Of a DNA stretch of 64,000 bases, positions 52,670 through 61,371 are shown in pieces. Source of the stretch: SZUA-430 sp040080835 (GTDB lineage Bacteria; Pseudomonadota; Alphaproteobacteria; Micropepsales; Micropepsaceae). Within the stretch, counting starts at the first letter, position 1. Each line of letters begins with the position of its first letter. The translations under genes were made by a program, and so were the position numbers. The notes under the pieces were generated by a model. The model was not told the DNA's origin. It did no database searches and saw only the letters and a list, made by a program, of their open reading frames with translations. The stretch spans positions 121,410 through 185,409 of the forward strand of contig JBEBHP010000009.1 in assembly GCA_040080835.1 (NCBI GenBank), in the 5' to 3' direction.

Positions 52670-53233
52670 TTACTCCGCGCGCTTCACGTATTCGATGAGG
52701 TCCGTCGACACGATTATCTTTGATCCGACATCGATGAACGGAGGCACCATGACCTTCAGTCCATTGTCCAGGATGGCCGGCTTGTAGGAAGGTGCTGCCG
52801 TCTGGCCCCTCACCGCGGGGTCGGTCTCGACGACTGATTGTGTGACCTGAACCGGCAGCTTCACGCTGATCGGCTTGCCTTCATAGCTCTCGACCTTGAC
52901 TTCCATGCCGTCGGAGAGAAACGCCGCGCGCTCCCCGATGAAGTCCTTTGCGATTTCGATCTGGTCAAACGTCTCCTTGTCCATGAATGTCAGCGTATCG
53001 CCGGATTCATAGAGAAACGTATACGGCTTGAAGTCGAGTTCGATCGACTCGACGCTTTCCGCCGAGCGGAAGCGTTCATTGAGCTTGCGCCCGTCGAACA
53101 GGTTTTTGAGTTCAACCTGGTTGTAGGCGCCGCCCTTGCCGGGCTTCACGGCCTGTGACCGGACGGCGACCCAGAGCGAGCCATCGTGCTCGATCACCGC
53201 GCCGGGCTTGATTTCATTGCCTGCGATCTTCAT
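52670..53233 (-). CDS. efp: elongation factor P
   Basis: A 187-residue tRNA-shaped translation factor that relieves ribosome stalling at polyproline. The modifiable lysine is K33 in KPGKGGA, equivalent to K34 of E. coli; no modification enzymes are in the window. C-terminal domain (PPFIDVGSKIIVSTDLIEYVKRA) intact. The ATG at 53233 is the conserved start, but an upstream in-frame ATG at 53275 would add 14 residues that contain a PP pair encoded in a terminator-like hairpin. Confidence 0.95.
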   Translation of the reverse strand: MKIAGNEIKPGAVIEHDGSLWVAVRSQAVKPGKGGAYNQVELKNLFDGRKLNERFRSAESVESIELDFKPYTFLYESGDTLTFMDKETFDQIEIAKDFIGERAAFLSDGMEVKVESYEGKPISVKLPVQVTQSVVETDPAVRGQTAAPSYKPAILDNGLKVMVPPFIDVGSKIIVSTDLIEYVKRAE

Positions 53234-53250
53234 GTCGTTTCTGCTTAAAA

Positions 53251-53273
53251 TGAAAAGGGGCGGTTTCCCGCCC
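53251..53273 (-). terminator. terminator or attenuator between thiE and efp
   Basis: On the minus strand GGGCGG-GAAA-CCGCCC (53258-53273), then CTTTTCATTTT. It ends about 18 bases before the efp ATG, so it could end the thiE transcript or attenuate efp. Confidence 0.7.
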
Positions 53274-53290
53274 ATCCAAAAAGGTGGCGG

Positions 53291-53319
53291 AACCTAACAG
53301 GGCATCACCGCCTGTTCAA
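53291..53319 (-). promoter_or_regulatory. putative promoter of efp-suhB
   Basis: On the minus strand TTGAAC, a 17-base spacer and TAGGTT (53291-53296). Transcription would start near 53284, upstream of the hairpin at 53258-53273. Confidence 0.45.
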
Positions 53320-53333
53320 TTGACCCGACGCCG

Positions 53334-53960
53334 CTATTTCTTGGCCAAATCGAAGATATCGTTAAAGCGCCGCACGGCTTTCGCGGGTCCTTCAGCATGA
53401 TTCCACACGCCGCTGGACACAGCAAGGAAGTCCGCACCCGCATCGACAAGCGCGCGCGCGTTGTCCGTCGTGATGCCCCCGATCGCGACACAGGGAGCAT
53501 TCATCATCTCCTGCCACCATGTCAGGAGCCCGATGTCAGCCTGCGCCTTGGCCTCTTTCGTGGACGTCGGGAAGAAGGCGCCAAAGGCCACATAGTCGGC
53601 ACCGGCTTCGGTTGCTTCTATCGCAAGATGCCGCGAGTTGTGGCAGGTCACGCCAACAATGGCATTGGGTCCAACGATGGAGCGCGCCTCGGCATAGGGC
53701 GTGTCTTCCTGCCCGACATGCACCCCGTCAGCCCCCAGCCGCCTGGCCAGGTCCGGCCTGTCATTGACGATGAAAGCAACGCCAGCCTTCTGCGCGATCG
53801 GCATCAGCTGCTCGCCTGCGCGCAGGACGTCGTCATCGCCGACGCCTTTCAGCCGAAGCTGCAGCGAAGCAACGTCTCCACCTTCAAGCGCCTCGGCGAG
53901 GACTTCGCCAAAGCGCCCGTCAATCAGCGGCGGCGTGATGAGGTAGAGACGGCAGCGAAT
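53334..53960 (-). CDS. thiE: thiamine-phosphate synthase (ThiE) with an apparent ATT start
   Basis: Joins the thiazole and pyrimidine halves of thiamine phosphate. From an ATT at 53960 the frame gives 208 residues, the normal length: RCRLYLITPPLID, then VNDRPDLARRLGADGVHVGQ (substrate site), FGAFFPTSTK and IGGITTDNA. No ATG, GTG or TTG occurs between an in-frame TGA at about 53975 and the homologous start. The only later ATG (53804) would delete the first 52 residues, including the first strand. The ATT shares one base with the fba stop (TAATT, where TAATG would be expected), and AGAAGGA lies at a good distance. Alternatively a sequencing error changes a true ATG. Confidence 0.85.
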   Translation of the reverse strand: MRCRLYLITPPLIDGRFGEVLAEALEGGDVASLQLRLKGVGDDDVLRAGEQLMPIAQKAGVAFIVNDRPDLARRLGADGVHVGQEDTPYAEARSIVGPNAIVGVTCHNSRHLAIEATEAGADYVAFGAFFPTSTKEAKAQADIGLLTWWQEMMNAPCVAIGGITTDNARALVDAGADFLAVSSGVWNHAEGPAKAVRRFNDIFDLAKK

Positions 53961-54982
53961 TACGCAGCATCCTTCTCAAGCGCGGAGGCCCACTTGCCGA
54001 GCGATGCCAGCCCGTTCATGCGTGCCCGGTGCGCAAAGGCTTTCTGTGCAGCGGCTACGTTATCTTTCTTGCCGGCCCAGGCTTTCTGAGGGGCGGCCTG
54101 CAGCGCACGACCATACGAAAACGTGAGCTTCCATGGCAGCGGCCCAAGCTTGTTCATGGCATCAAGGTGTGCCGTCGCTTCCTCGTCAGACTGACCGCCT
54201 GAAAGGAATGCAATGCCAGGCACAGCCGGCGGCACGCAGTTCTTGAGCATCTTCACGGTCTTCTCGGCGACTTCCTGGACACTCGCCTTCTTCGCAGACT
54301 TCTTGCCGGCAATCGCCATGTTGGGCTTCAACACCATGCCTTCCAGGGCCACTTCCGCCTTGTAGAGCTCGCTGAAGGTTTCCTTCAGCGCCCATTCCGT
54401 CACATCGTAGCAGGTGTCGATGTCGTGCTCGCCGTCCATCAGCACTTCAGGCTCGACGATCGGAACGATGTTGGCCTGCTGGCACAGCGCTGCATATCGC
54501 GCGAGCGCATGCGCATTGGCATGAATGCAGTTATAGGTCGGGATCCCTGCACCGATATCGATCACCGCGCGCCATTTTGCAAAGCGCGCACCGCGCTCAT
54601 AATATTTCGGCAGGCGCTTCGAGAGGCCATCGAGCCCCTTCGTGATCAGTTCCCTGGGAGAGTTGAACAGCGCTTCCGTTCCCTCATCGACCTTGATGCC
54701 CGGAAGGGCACCGGCGTTCGCGATGACTTTGACAAGCGGCGTGCCGTCGGCCGCATCCTGCCAGATCGTTTCGTCATAGAGGATGACACCCGACACGAAC
54801 TCCTTCATCGCCGGTGTGCGGAACATCAGCTCGCGATAGTCGCGGCGGCTGGTCTCGGTCGACTCGACGTTGATCGCATCGAAGCGTTTCTTGATCGTTC
54901 CCGAGCTTTCGTCCGCAGCCAGAATTCCCTTGCCGGGCGCGACCATCTTCTGCGCAATCTTTTCCAACTCGGCGATAGACAT
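53960..54982 (-). CDS. fba: class I fructose-bisphosphate aldolase
   Basis: A 340-residue Schiff-base aldolase cleaving fructose-1,6-bisphosphate. GKGILAADESSGTIKKRF is the class I signature at the N-terminus, and the Schiff-base lysine lies in LKPNMAIAGKKS-type sequence. Class II aldolase is the more usual bacterial type. It is fourth in tkt-gap-pgk-fba-thiE, with 18 bases after pgk. Its stop overlaps the thiE ATT. Confidence 0.95.
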   Translation of the reverse strand: MSIAELEKIAQKMVAPGKGILAADESSGTIKKRFDAINVESTETSRRDYRELMFRTPAMKEFVSGVILYDETIWQDAADGTPLVKVIANAGALPGIKVDEGTEALFNSPRELITKGLDGLSKRLPKYYERGARFAKWRAVIDIGAGIPTYNCIHANAHALARYAALCQQANIVPIVEPEVLMDGEHDIDTCYDVTEWALKETFSELYKAEVALEGMVLKPNMAIAGKKSAKKASVQEVAEKTVKMLKNCVPPAVPGIAFLSGGQSDEEATAHLDAMNKLGPLPWKLTFSYGRALQAAPQKAWAGKKDNVAAAQKAFAHRARMNGLASLGKWASALEKDAA

Positions 54983-55000
54983 GTCTCTCTCCTTGAACCT

Positions 55001-56194
55001 TCAAGCCTCAAGCGCCTTGACGCCCGGCAACTCTTTTCCTTCAAGCCATTCCAGGAACGCGCCACCCGCCGTCGAGCAATAGGTGAACCCGTCCTCGCAA
55101 CCGGCCTGGGCAAGCGCTGCAAGCGTGTCGCCACCGCCTGCAACCGACACCATTGCACCGACCTTCGTCAGCATCGCCACATGGCGGGCGACTGAACTCG
55201 TGCCCATGTCGAAGGGCGGCGTCTCAAAGGCGCCAAGCGGTCCGTTCCATACGACGGTCTTTGCTGCCTCCAGTTGGGCGGCGATATCGGCAAGCGTGTC
55301 CGATCCAATGTCCAGAATCATGCCGTCATCGGGTGTCAGGTGCACGGGCAGCGTCTTCGCTGCAGCCATGGCCTTGAGCTCTTTGGCGACGACCCCGTCA
55401 CTGGGAAGCACGATCTTGCAGCCCTTGGCTTTCGCCGCCGCCATGATCTGGCGCGCTTTGTCCAGAAGGGTAGGCTCGCACAGCGACTTTCCGATCGGCA
55501 GCCCTTGCGCCTTCAGGAAAGTGTTGGCCATGCCGCCACCGATGACGAGCACATCAACCTTGGTGATCAGGTGCGAAAGCACGTCCAGCTTCGATGAAAT
55601 CTTCGCGCCACCCACAATGGCGACCACAGGATGTTGCGGCTTTTCCAGCACGCGCTCAAGCGCCTCGAGTTCGGCCTGCATGCCACGTCCCGCATAAGCC
55701 GGCAGTTTGTGTGCAAGCCCCTCGGTCGTCGCGTGCGCACGGTGGGCCGCCGAAAACGCATCATTCACATAGGCATCGCCCAGCTTTGCGATCGAAGCGA
55801 CAAGCACAGGATCGTTCTGCTCTTCACCCGCGTGAAACCGTGTGTTCTCGAGCAGGAGCACATCACCGTCTTTCAGGTGGGCAACCGCAGTTTCCGCAAC
55901 CGTGCCTACACAATCATCCGCAAAGCTGACATTCTTTCCCACCGCCTTGGCGAGCGCAGGCACGATCTGGCGAAGCGACATCGACTCGACGCGCTTGCCG
56001 TCCGGCCTGCCGAAATGTGACAGCACCACGACGCGCGCGCCCCTTGCAGCGAGATCGCGTATCGTGATGGCCGCATGGTCGATGCGCGTCGTGTCGGTAA
56101 CCGCGCCATCCTTCATCGGCACGTTGAGGTCAGCGCGCACAAGCACGCGCTTTCCCTTGGCATCGAGTTGGTCGATGGTGCGGAACGTTGGCAT
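55001..56194 (-). CDS. pgk: phosphoglycerate kinase
   Basis: A 397-residue kinase interconverting 1,3-bisphosphoglycerate and 3-phosphoglycerate. RADLNVPMKDG, VGGAKISSKLDVL and the C-terminal SVAGGGDTLAAL motif are clear. The ATG at 56194 shares one base with the gap stop (TGATG), so the two genes are coupled; the longer frame to 56251 overlaps gap. Confidence 0.97.
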   Translation of the reverse strand: MPTFRTIDQLDAKGKRVLVRADLNVPMKDGAVTDTTRIDHAAITIRDLAARGARVVVLSHFGRPDGKRVESMSLRQIVPALAKAVGKNVSFADDCVGTVAETAVAHLKDGDVLLLENTRFHAGEEQNDPVLVASIAKLGDAYVNDAFSAAHRAHATTEGLAHKLPAYAGRGMQAELEALERVLEKPQHPVVAIVGGAKISSKLDVLSHLITKVDVLVIGGGMANTFLKAQGLPIGKSLCEPTLLDKARQIMAAAKAKGCKIVLPSDGVVAKELKAMAAAKTLPVHLTPDDGMILDIGSDTLADIAAQLEAAKTVVWNGPLGAFETPPFDMGTSSVARHVAMLTKVGAMVSVAGGGDTLAALAQAGCEDGFTYCSTAGGAFLEWLEGKELPGVKALEA

Positions 56195-57201
56195 CAGATC
56201 AGCTTGCCCATGGCAACGGCTGTGTCGCTCATGCGGTTCGCAAAGCCCCATTCATTGTCGTACCAGGACAGGACGCCGACAAACGTTCCATCCATGACCT
56301 TCGTCTGGTCGAGAGCGAACGAGGACGACGCCGGATTGTGGTTGAAGTCCATCGACACCAGCGGCGCGTCGACGATGTCGAGCACGCCCTTGAGTTCGTT
56401 GGCCGCGGCCTTTTTCATCGCGTCATTGATCTCGGCAACGGTGGTTGCACGCTTGGCAAGGAACTTCAGGTCGACGACCGACACGTTCGGCGTTGGCACG
56501 CGGACGGAAATACCGTCGAGCTTGCCCTTGAGTTCCGGCAGCACGAGGCCAACGGCCTTCGCCGCACCAGTCGACGTCGGGATCATCGACAGCGCCGCAG
56601 CGCGGGCGCGATAGAGGTCCTTGTGCATCTGGTCGAGCGATGGCTGGTCGTTCGTGTAGGAATGGATTGTCGTCATCATGCCGCGTTCGATGCCGACGGT
56701 GTCGTTCAGGACCTTCGCAACGGGAACGAGGCAGTTCGTCGTGCACGAAGCGTTGGAAACGACGATATGCTCCTTCGTGAGCTTCGCGTGATTGACACCA
56801 TAGACCACCGTGAGGTCCGCGCCGTCGGCCGGAGCCGAAACCAGCACGCGCTTCGCGCCAGCCGTAAGGTGCGCCGAAGCTTTTTCCTTCGACGTGAAGA
56901 TGCCAGTGCATTCCATGGCGATATCGACGCCAAGTTCCTTGTGAGGCAGGTGCGCCGGATCCTTGATCGCGGTGACCTTGATCTTGTGGCCGCCGATGAT
57001 CATGAGATCGCCGTCGACCTTCACGTTGACTGGAAAGCGTCCATGCACCGAGTCATAGCGCAGGAGGTGCGCGTTCGTCTCGACAGGGCCCAGGTCGTTC
57101 ACTGCGACGATGTCGATGTCCTTGCGGCCTGTCTCGACGATGGCGCGCAGCACAAGGCGGCCGATGCGCCCGAAGCCGTTGATGGCAACTCTGATGGTCA
57201 T
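56194..57201 (-). CDS. gap: glyceraldehyde-3-phosphate dehydrogenase
   Basis: A 335-residue NAD-dependent enzyme. NAD fold INGFGRIGRLVLRA at the start, catalytic C153 in ASCTTNC and the matching histidine in THSYTNDQ-like sequence downstream. It lies 21 bases after tkt and overlaps pgk. The arrangement tkt-gap-pgk-fba suits both glycolysis and pentose or Calvin-type flux. Confidence 0.97.
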   Translation of the reverse strand: MTIRVAINGFGRIGRLVLRAIVETGRKDIDIVAVNDLGPVETNAHLLRYDSVHGRFPVNVKVDGDLMIIGGHKIKVTAIKDPAHLPHKELGVDIAMECTGIFTSKEKASAHLTAGAKRVLVSAPADGADLTVVYGVNHAKLTKEHIVVSNASCTTNCLVPVAKVLNDTVGIERGMMTTIHSYTNDQPSLDQMHKDLYRARAAALSMIPTSTGAAKAVGLVLPELKGKLDGISVRVPTPNVSVVDLKFLAKRATTVAEINDAMKKAAANELKGVLDIVDAPLVSMDFNHNPASSSFALDQTKVMDGTFVGVLSWYDNEWGFANRMSDTAVAMGKLI

Positions 57202-57222
57202 GTCTCTCTCCTCGTTTCCCGA

Positions 57223-59217
57223 TTACAGGCGCTGCCGTGCAGCGCGGACGATGTGTTCCACAGTGATGTTGAAGTTCTTGTACAGCACTTCATAAGGTGC
57301 ACTGGCCCCGAAACTGTTCATACCAACAAATGCGCCGTCGCGTCCAATCCAGCGGTCCCAGCACTGGCGCGAACCCGCCTCAACCGCGATCCGCACGGTT
57401 TTCGGATCTATCGTGCGGTCCTGATAGGACGAAGGCTCAGCTGCAAATATATCCATGCACGGCATGGACACGACGCTGGCGCCGATGCCTTGTGCCTCAA
57501 GCTGCTTTTGCGCCTCAACCGCGAGCATGACTTCCGAACCCGTGGCGATGATCGTGACGTGATGTTTGGCAGTCGCCGGCGAAAGCACATAGGCACCCTT
57601 GGCCGAGCGGTTCTCGTCCGTATGTTTCAGGCGCAGCTGCGGCAGGTTCTGGCGCGACAGCGCGATCACGCTCGGCGTCTTGTTCGTGCGCAGCGCAATC
57701 TCCCAGCACTCGGCAGTTTCAACCACGTCTGCAGGACGGAACACGTTCAGGTTTGGAATGGCACGCAGGGATGACAGGTGTTCCACCGGCTGGTGCGTCG
57801 GCCCGTCTTCGCCAAGCCCGATCGAGTCATGTGTCATGACATGGATGACGCGTTGCTCCATCAGCGCCGCAAGGCGGATCGACGGCCGGCAATAGTCGGC
57901 AAACACAAGGAATGTGCCCGAATAGGGAACGACGCCACCATGCAGCGCCATGCCGTTCATGGCCGCAGCCATGCCGTGCTCACGCACGCCATAGTGGATG
58001 AAACGGCCTTTGAAGTCACCGGCCTCGATGGCTTCCATGCCCTTCGTGCGGGTGTTGTTCGAGCCCGTCAGGTCTGCCGACCCGCCGATGGCTTCCGGCA
58101 CATGGGCGTTGATCACTTCAAGCACCATTTCTGAAGCCTTGCGCGAGGCGACGGTTACCGGTTTGTCGACAAGCGCCTTGCGGTACGCGGACAAGGCAGG
58201 CCACAGGGAAGGGCTGATGGTTCCTTCCATCGCCTTTTCAAACAACGCCTTGGCATCCTTTTCGGTTGCGACAAAACGCTTGAACCATGACTCATATTCG
58301 CCGTGGCCGCGTTCTCCGGCTGCAAGCCAGGCCGCGCGGATAGTGTCAGGAACCTCGAAAGTTCCATGCGTCCAGCCCAGGGCGGCCTTGGCTGCGGCAG
58401 CTTCCTCGGTGCCCAGCGGCGAGCCATGCGAACTCGACGTGCCCTGTTTTTTCGGCGAGCCATAGCCGATGATCGTGCGGCACGCGATCAGCGAAGGCCG
58501 CTCGGACGCCATGGCAGATTCAATGGCAGCTGCAATCGCTTCCTGGTCGTGGCCGTCCACGCGCGAGGCCGACCATCCGGCAGCCTCGAAACGCGCGAGC
58601 TGGTCTCCCGACTCCGAAAGCGCCAGCGGGCCGTCGATCGAAATGCCGTTGTCATCAAACAGCACGATCAGCTTTGAAAGCCGCAAATGTCCCGCAAGGC
58701 TGATGGCCTCGTGGCTGATGCCTTCCATCAGGTCGCCATCCGACGCCACGACGAATGTGTGGTGATTGACCAGGTCGTTGCCAAACCGCGCGGCTGTGAT
58801 GCGTTCAGCCAGCGCCATGCCGACAGCCGTCGCAATGCCCTGACCCAGCGGCCCCGTCGTCGTCTCGACGCCCGCACCATGTCCATACTCGGGATGACCG
58901 GCACAGGGACTGCCAAGCTGACGGAAGCGTTTGATGTCCTCGAGCGAGAAATCCTTGTAACCCGTCAGGTGCAGCAGCGAATAAAGCAGCATCGAACCAT
59001 GTCCGGCCGACAGCACGAACCGGTCGCGGTCAGGCCACTTCGGATTGCGCGGATCGAATTTCAGGAAACGCGAGAACAATACGGTTGCGACATCAGCCAT
59101 GCCCATGGGCATCCCCGGATGTCCGGACTTGGCAGCTTCAACGGCATCAATGGTAAGCGCGCGAATGGCATTTGCCATGTCGCGGGATGTAACGTCAGGC
59201 TTGGTGGGGCTGGCCAT
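57223..59217 (-). CDS. tkt: transketolase
   Basis: A 664-residue thiamine diphosphate enzyme moving two-carbon units between sugars. GHPGMPMGMADVATVLF, DGDLMEGISHEA and the ThDP motif around LFDDNGISIDG occur in the first half, and GEDGPTHQPVEHL in the pyrimidine domain. It is first of the minus-strand block. A promoter at 59323-59352 fits the upstream gap. Confidence 0.97.
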   Translation of the reverse strand: MASPTKPDVTSRDMANAIRALTIDAVEAAKSGHPGMPMGMADVATVLFSRFLKFDPRNPKWPDRDRFVLSAGHGSMLLYSLLHLTGYKDFSLEDIKRFRQLGSPCAGHPEYGHGAGVETTTGPLGQGIATAVGMALAERITAARFGNDLVNHHTFVVASDGDLMEGISHEAISLAGHLRLSKLIVLFDDNGISIDGPLALSESGDQLARFEAAGWSASRVDGHDQEAIAAAIESAMASERPSLIACRTIIGYGSPKKQGTSSSHGSPLGTEEAAAAKAALGWTHGTFEVPDTIRAAWLAAGERGHGEYESWFKRFVATEKDAKALFEKAMEGTISPSLWPALSAYRKALVDKPVTVASRKASEMVLEVINAHVPEAIGGSADLTGSNNTRTKGMEAIEAGDFKGRFIHYGVREHGMAAAMNGMALHGGVVPYSGTFLVFADYCRPSIRLAALMEQRVIHVMTHDSIGLGEDGPTHQPVEHLSSLRAIPNLNVFRPADVVETAECWEIALRTNKTPSVIALSRQNLPQLRLKHTDENRSAKGAYVLSPATAKHHVTIIATGSEVMLAVEAQKQLEAQGIGASVVSMPCMDIFAAEPSSYQDRTIDPKTVRIAVEAGSRQCWDRWIGRDGAFVGMNSFGASAPYEVLYKNFNITVEHIVRAARQRL

Positions 59218-59322
59218 GAGTGTCCGGTTTTTGGGCCGTCACCGCATGAGATCGCCTCATCCGCACCGGGGACGAGGTCTAGGACCTAAATGGGCGTCAG
59301 GCCTGGGAAAAAGCGCGACGGA

Positions 59323-59352
59323 CTAATGCCCGACCGATCAAGCCGTCGTCAA
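59323..59352 (-). promoter_or_regulatory. putative promoter of tkt-gap-pgk-fba-thiE
   Basis: On the minus strand TTGACG, an 18-base spacer and CATTAG (59323-59328). The leader would be about 100 bases. Confidence 0.4.
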
Positions 59353-59388
59353 CCCCGTAAACCCGCACAAATCTGCGGCATTTGGGGA

Positions 59389-59412
59389 GTTTCAGTTGTA
59401 ATGAACTGAAAC
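59389..59412. repeat. perfect 9-bp inverted repeat after higA
   Basis: GTTTCAGTT (59389-59397) and AACTGAAAC (59404-59412) around a 6-base loop, 12 bases after the higA stop. No T-run follows on the minus strand, so it may be an mRNA-stabilising hairpin or weak terminator. Confidence 0.8.
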
Positions 59413-59423
59413 CTTCGGAGAGC

Positions 59424-59702
59424 TTACAAAAATTCGACCCTGAGCGTTCGGTTCACAGCCTTCGCAAGCTTGAGAAGCGTGGCGCCTGAAGGCACGGATC
59501 TTCCACTTTCCAGCCGCGCGATGGCGCTTTGCGTCGTTCCCATGCGCCGGGCAAGTTCACACTGCGTCAGCTTGGCTTTCATCCGTGCGTCGATGAGTGA
59601 TGCCGCCAGCGCATACTCGCCCGCGAGTGCATGATAAGCCGCTTTGACCCTGGAATTTTGGAATGCCTTGGCCTTTAGTTGCTTCAATGCGGTCATGCTC
59701 AA
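59424..59702 (-). CDS. higA: HigA-like antitoxin, XRE family
   Basis: A 92-residue helix-turn-helix protein (LTQCELARRMGTTQSAIARLES) that should neutralise the upstream HigB toxin and repress the operon. Toxin-first order and the 4-base overlap (ATGA) are typical of HigBA. The N-terminus (MTALKQLKAKAFQ) is basic. Confidence 0.9.
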   Translation of the reverse strand: MSMTALKQLKAKAFQNSRVKAAYHALAGEYALAASLIDARMKAKLTQCELARRMGTTQSAIARLESGRSVPSGATLLKLAKAVNRTLRVEFL

Positions 59703-60019
59703 ATCTCCTTTGCTCTGACGAGCGCGATATCGATCTCGGATTGCGGCGTCTTTTGGGTCTTCTTGATGAAGACCCGCAGTACGACGGCGCGCTGGGGGCT
59801 CGCGGCTGCGTAAAGCGCTCTTGCAATTCCGCTCTGGCCGCTCATGCGCATTTCCCAGATCTTGCCCGCCAGATGTTTGACGTGCGGCTCACGTACGCCC
59901 GGTAATCCCTTGACTTCGATGAGTTCGGCTATGCGGAAAAACCGTGCTTGCATGTCCTCGGGCAGCGCCAAAAGTTCCGCATCCACCTGTTCATTCAGCG
60001 TCTCAACAGTCCAGCGCAT
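59699..60019 (-). CDS. higB: HigB-like toxin, RelE/Gp49 family
   Basis: A 106-residue RelE-superfamily toxin of the phage Gp49-like type (VKHLAGKIWEMRMSGQSGIARALY, VVLRVFIKKTQKTP), expected to be a ribosome-dependent mRNA endonuclease. The lysine/arginine-rich central strand and C-terminal helix are complete, so it looks functional. The ATG at 60019 lies seven bases after the -10 of a strong promoter, so the mRNA may be leaderless. Confidence 0.9.
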   Translation of the reverse strand: MRWTVETLNEQVDAELLALPEDMQARFFRIAELIEVKGLPGVREPHVKHLAGKIWEMRMSGQSGIARALYAAASPQRAVVLRVFIKKTQKTPQSEIDIALVRAKEI

Positions 60020-60025
60020 TTTTGA

Positions 60026-60054
60026 TATATAGCAAAAATGATATTATTTGGCAA
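60026..60054 (-). promoter_or_regulatory. strong promoter of higBA
   Basis: On the minus strand TTGCCA (60049-60054), a 17-base spacer and TATATA (60026-60031). The AT-rich spacer and flank contain repeated GATAT elements, likely the HigA operator. Confidence 0.7.
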
Positions 60055-60241
60055 CAGGAATATCGTGTGAACCGTTATCCGATCGAAAACTGCGATTGAG
60101 TAGATTCGCGATACCGACCGCTAAAAGCATTTCAAGAATGATCAGTACCGCGAGCGCTGCATATCCTGGCAATCCTTCACCAAACGGCGGATACATGCAA
60201 TCGAAAGGCGTTGTGTTTGCAGCGGGAACGGCTGTCCCCAC
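60044..60241 (-). CDS. possible small membrane protein
   Basis: A 65-residue frame with one hydrophobic segment (YAALAVLIILEMLLAVGIANLL) and a charged C-terminus. An ATG at position 16 would shorten it. The 3' end overlaps the higBA promoter. No family is recognised, and coding is only suggested by the membrane segment. Confidence 0.35.
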   Translation of the reverse strand: MGTAVPAANTTPFDCMYPPFGEGLPGYAALAVLIILEMLLAVGIANLLNRSFRSDNGSHDIPVAK

Positions 60242-60273
60242 AATCCTGCCCTAATCCTGGCTAAACTCAAGGC

Positions 60274-61371
60274 ATGATGTTTCGATCTGTATTGCTTGTT
60301 TTTCTTGCATTTGCGTTGTCGTGGTTCACACCCACCCACGCCGAACCCATGCCAGCGCGCTACGCGACGCCGCTAGGGAAAATCTTCGCAGCTTCCAAAG
60401 CCCCCGGTATGGTCGCGACCATCGTCGATGGAGATCAAGTCTTCACACAGGGCTTCGGGCGGACGAACGCCACCAACAGCACCACACCCGACGAGCACAC
60501 GTTGGTCCGCCTGAACTCGCTCTCCAAACTGATGGCGGGCGAGATTCTGGCCAGCCTGTCGCACCAGGGCGCGATCTCTCTCGGCGATACGTTGCAGCGC
60601 CATGCGCCCGCAGGACGTCGCGTGCCCACCGTCCCGGGTGCGTCCGCGATCGCCATTCGGGACCTCATGATTCACACGAGCGGCCTACCACGCGATCTTC
60701 CAAAGGCGTTGTGGCGCCAGCGCGGAGCGCCAGGGGACAGTCGCTGGTCATGGCTCGCGGCGAACCGGCCTGTGCGCGCGCCCGGTCTCATCGCCGAATA
60801 CTCCAACGTCGCCTGGCTGCTTCTGGGCGACGCCATGGAGCAGGCGGCACGCGAACCCTATCCCGAGTTGCTCCAGAGATTCGTCACCAACCCCGTGCAG
60901 CTGGGCGAGACAACGCTCGCACCGAACAACCGGCAATGCGCGCGACTGTTGGCGGCATCAGATGCGTCGTGCGATGCGTCGGCCACAACGGCGGCATCCT
61001 GGGGTGTCTATTCGACATCAGTCGACATGGCGCGCTGGATGCAGGCGCTGATGAACGCAATGCCAGGCACAGCATTCCACACGAGCCTTCAGCCCATTGT
61101 CACGCGAGAAAGCCTGCGCGGCCTGCGCGCGCTCGACTTTGCCGGTCACACGCAAGCGATCGGGTGGGGCTGGCTGCACATGACGCTTGGCGGGGAACCT
61201 GTGATCCAGAAGACCGGCGGCGGCGTGCGCACGATGAACTACATCATCATGTCCCCAAAAAATAAAAGGGCTCTGTTCATCACGGTTTCACGCATGGACA
61301 TCGAGATGCTCCGACGCCTTGCGAAGTCTGCAAACCTGCTCATGGAATCTTTACTGAGCGAAGCGTCGTGA
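60274..61371 (+). CDS. serine hydrolase, beta-lactamase/class C type
   Basis: A 365-residue exported protein (signal MFRSVLLVFLAFALSWF, cleavage near THA-EP) of the beta-lactamase-related family. The catalytic SxxK is S82-L-S-K85, with YxN as EYSN further on. Such proteins act as penicillin-binding protein-like esterases or D-aminopeptidases. The last third (KTGGGVRTMNYIIMSP) carries the KTG motif. Its target is unknown. Confidence 0.88.
   Translation: MMFRSVLLVFLAFALSWFTPTHAEPMPARYATPLGKIFAASKAPGMVATIVDGDQVFTQGFGRTNATNSTTPDEHTLVRLNSLSKLMAGEILASLSHQGAISLGDTLQRHAPAGRRVPTVPGASAIAIRDLMIHTSGLPRDLPKALWRQRGAPGDSRWSWLAANRPVRAPGLIAEYSNVAWLLLGDAMEQAAREPYPELLQRFVTNPVQLGETTLAPNNRQCARLLAASDASCDASATTAASWGVYSTSVDMARWMQALMNAMPGTAFHTSLQPIVTRESLRGLRALDFAGHTQAIGWGWLHMTLGGEPVIQKTGGGVRTMNYIIMSPKNKRALFITVSRMDIEMLRRLAKSANLLMESLLSEAS

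Noticed and set aside
53291..54982. TPP riboswitch for thiE
   Set aside because: thiE directly overlaps fba, leaving no leader, and no thi-box (CTGAGA) context was seen nearby.
56188..57774. 528-residue plus-strand frame
   Set aside because: Antisense to gap and tkt, which are beyond doubt; composition is a mirror of their codon bias.
60321..61265. 314-residue plus-strand frame in the serine hydrolase region
   Set aside because: Out-of-frame with a protein that has signal peptide, SxxK and KTG motifs; arginine/histidine-rich shadow.
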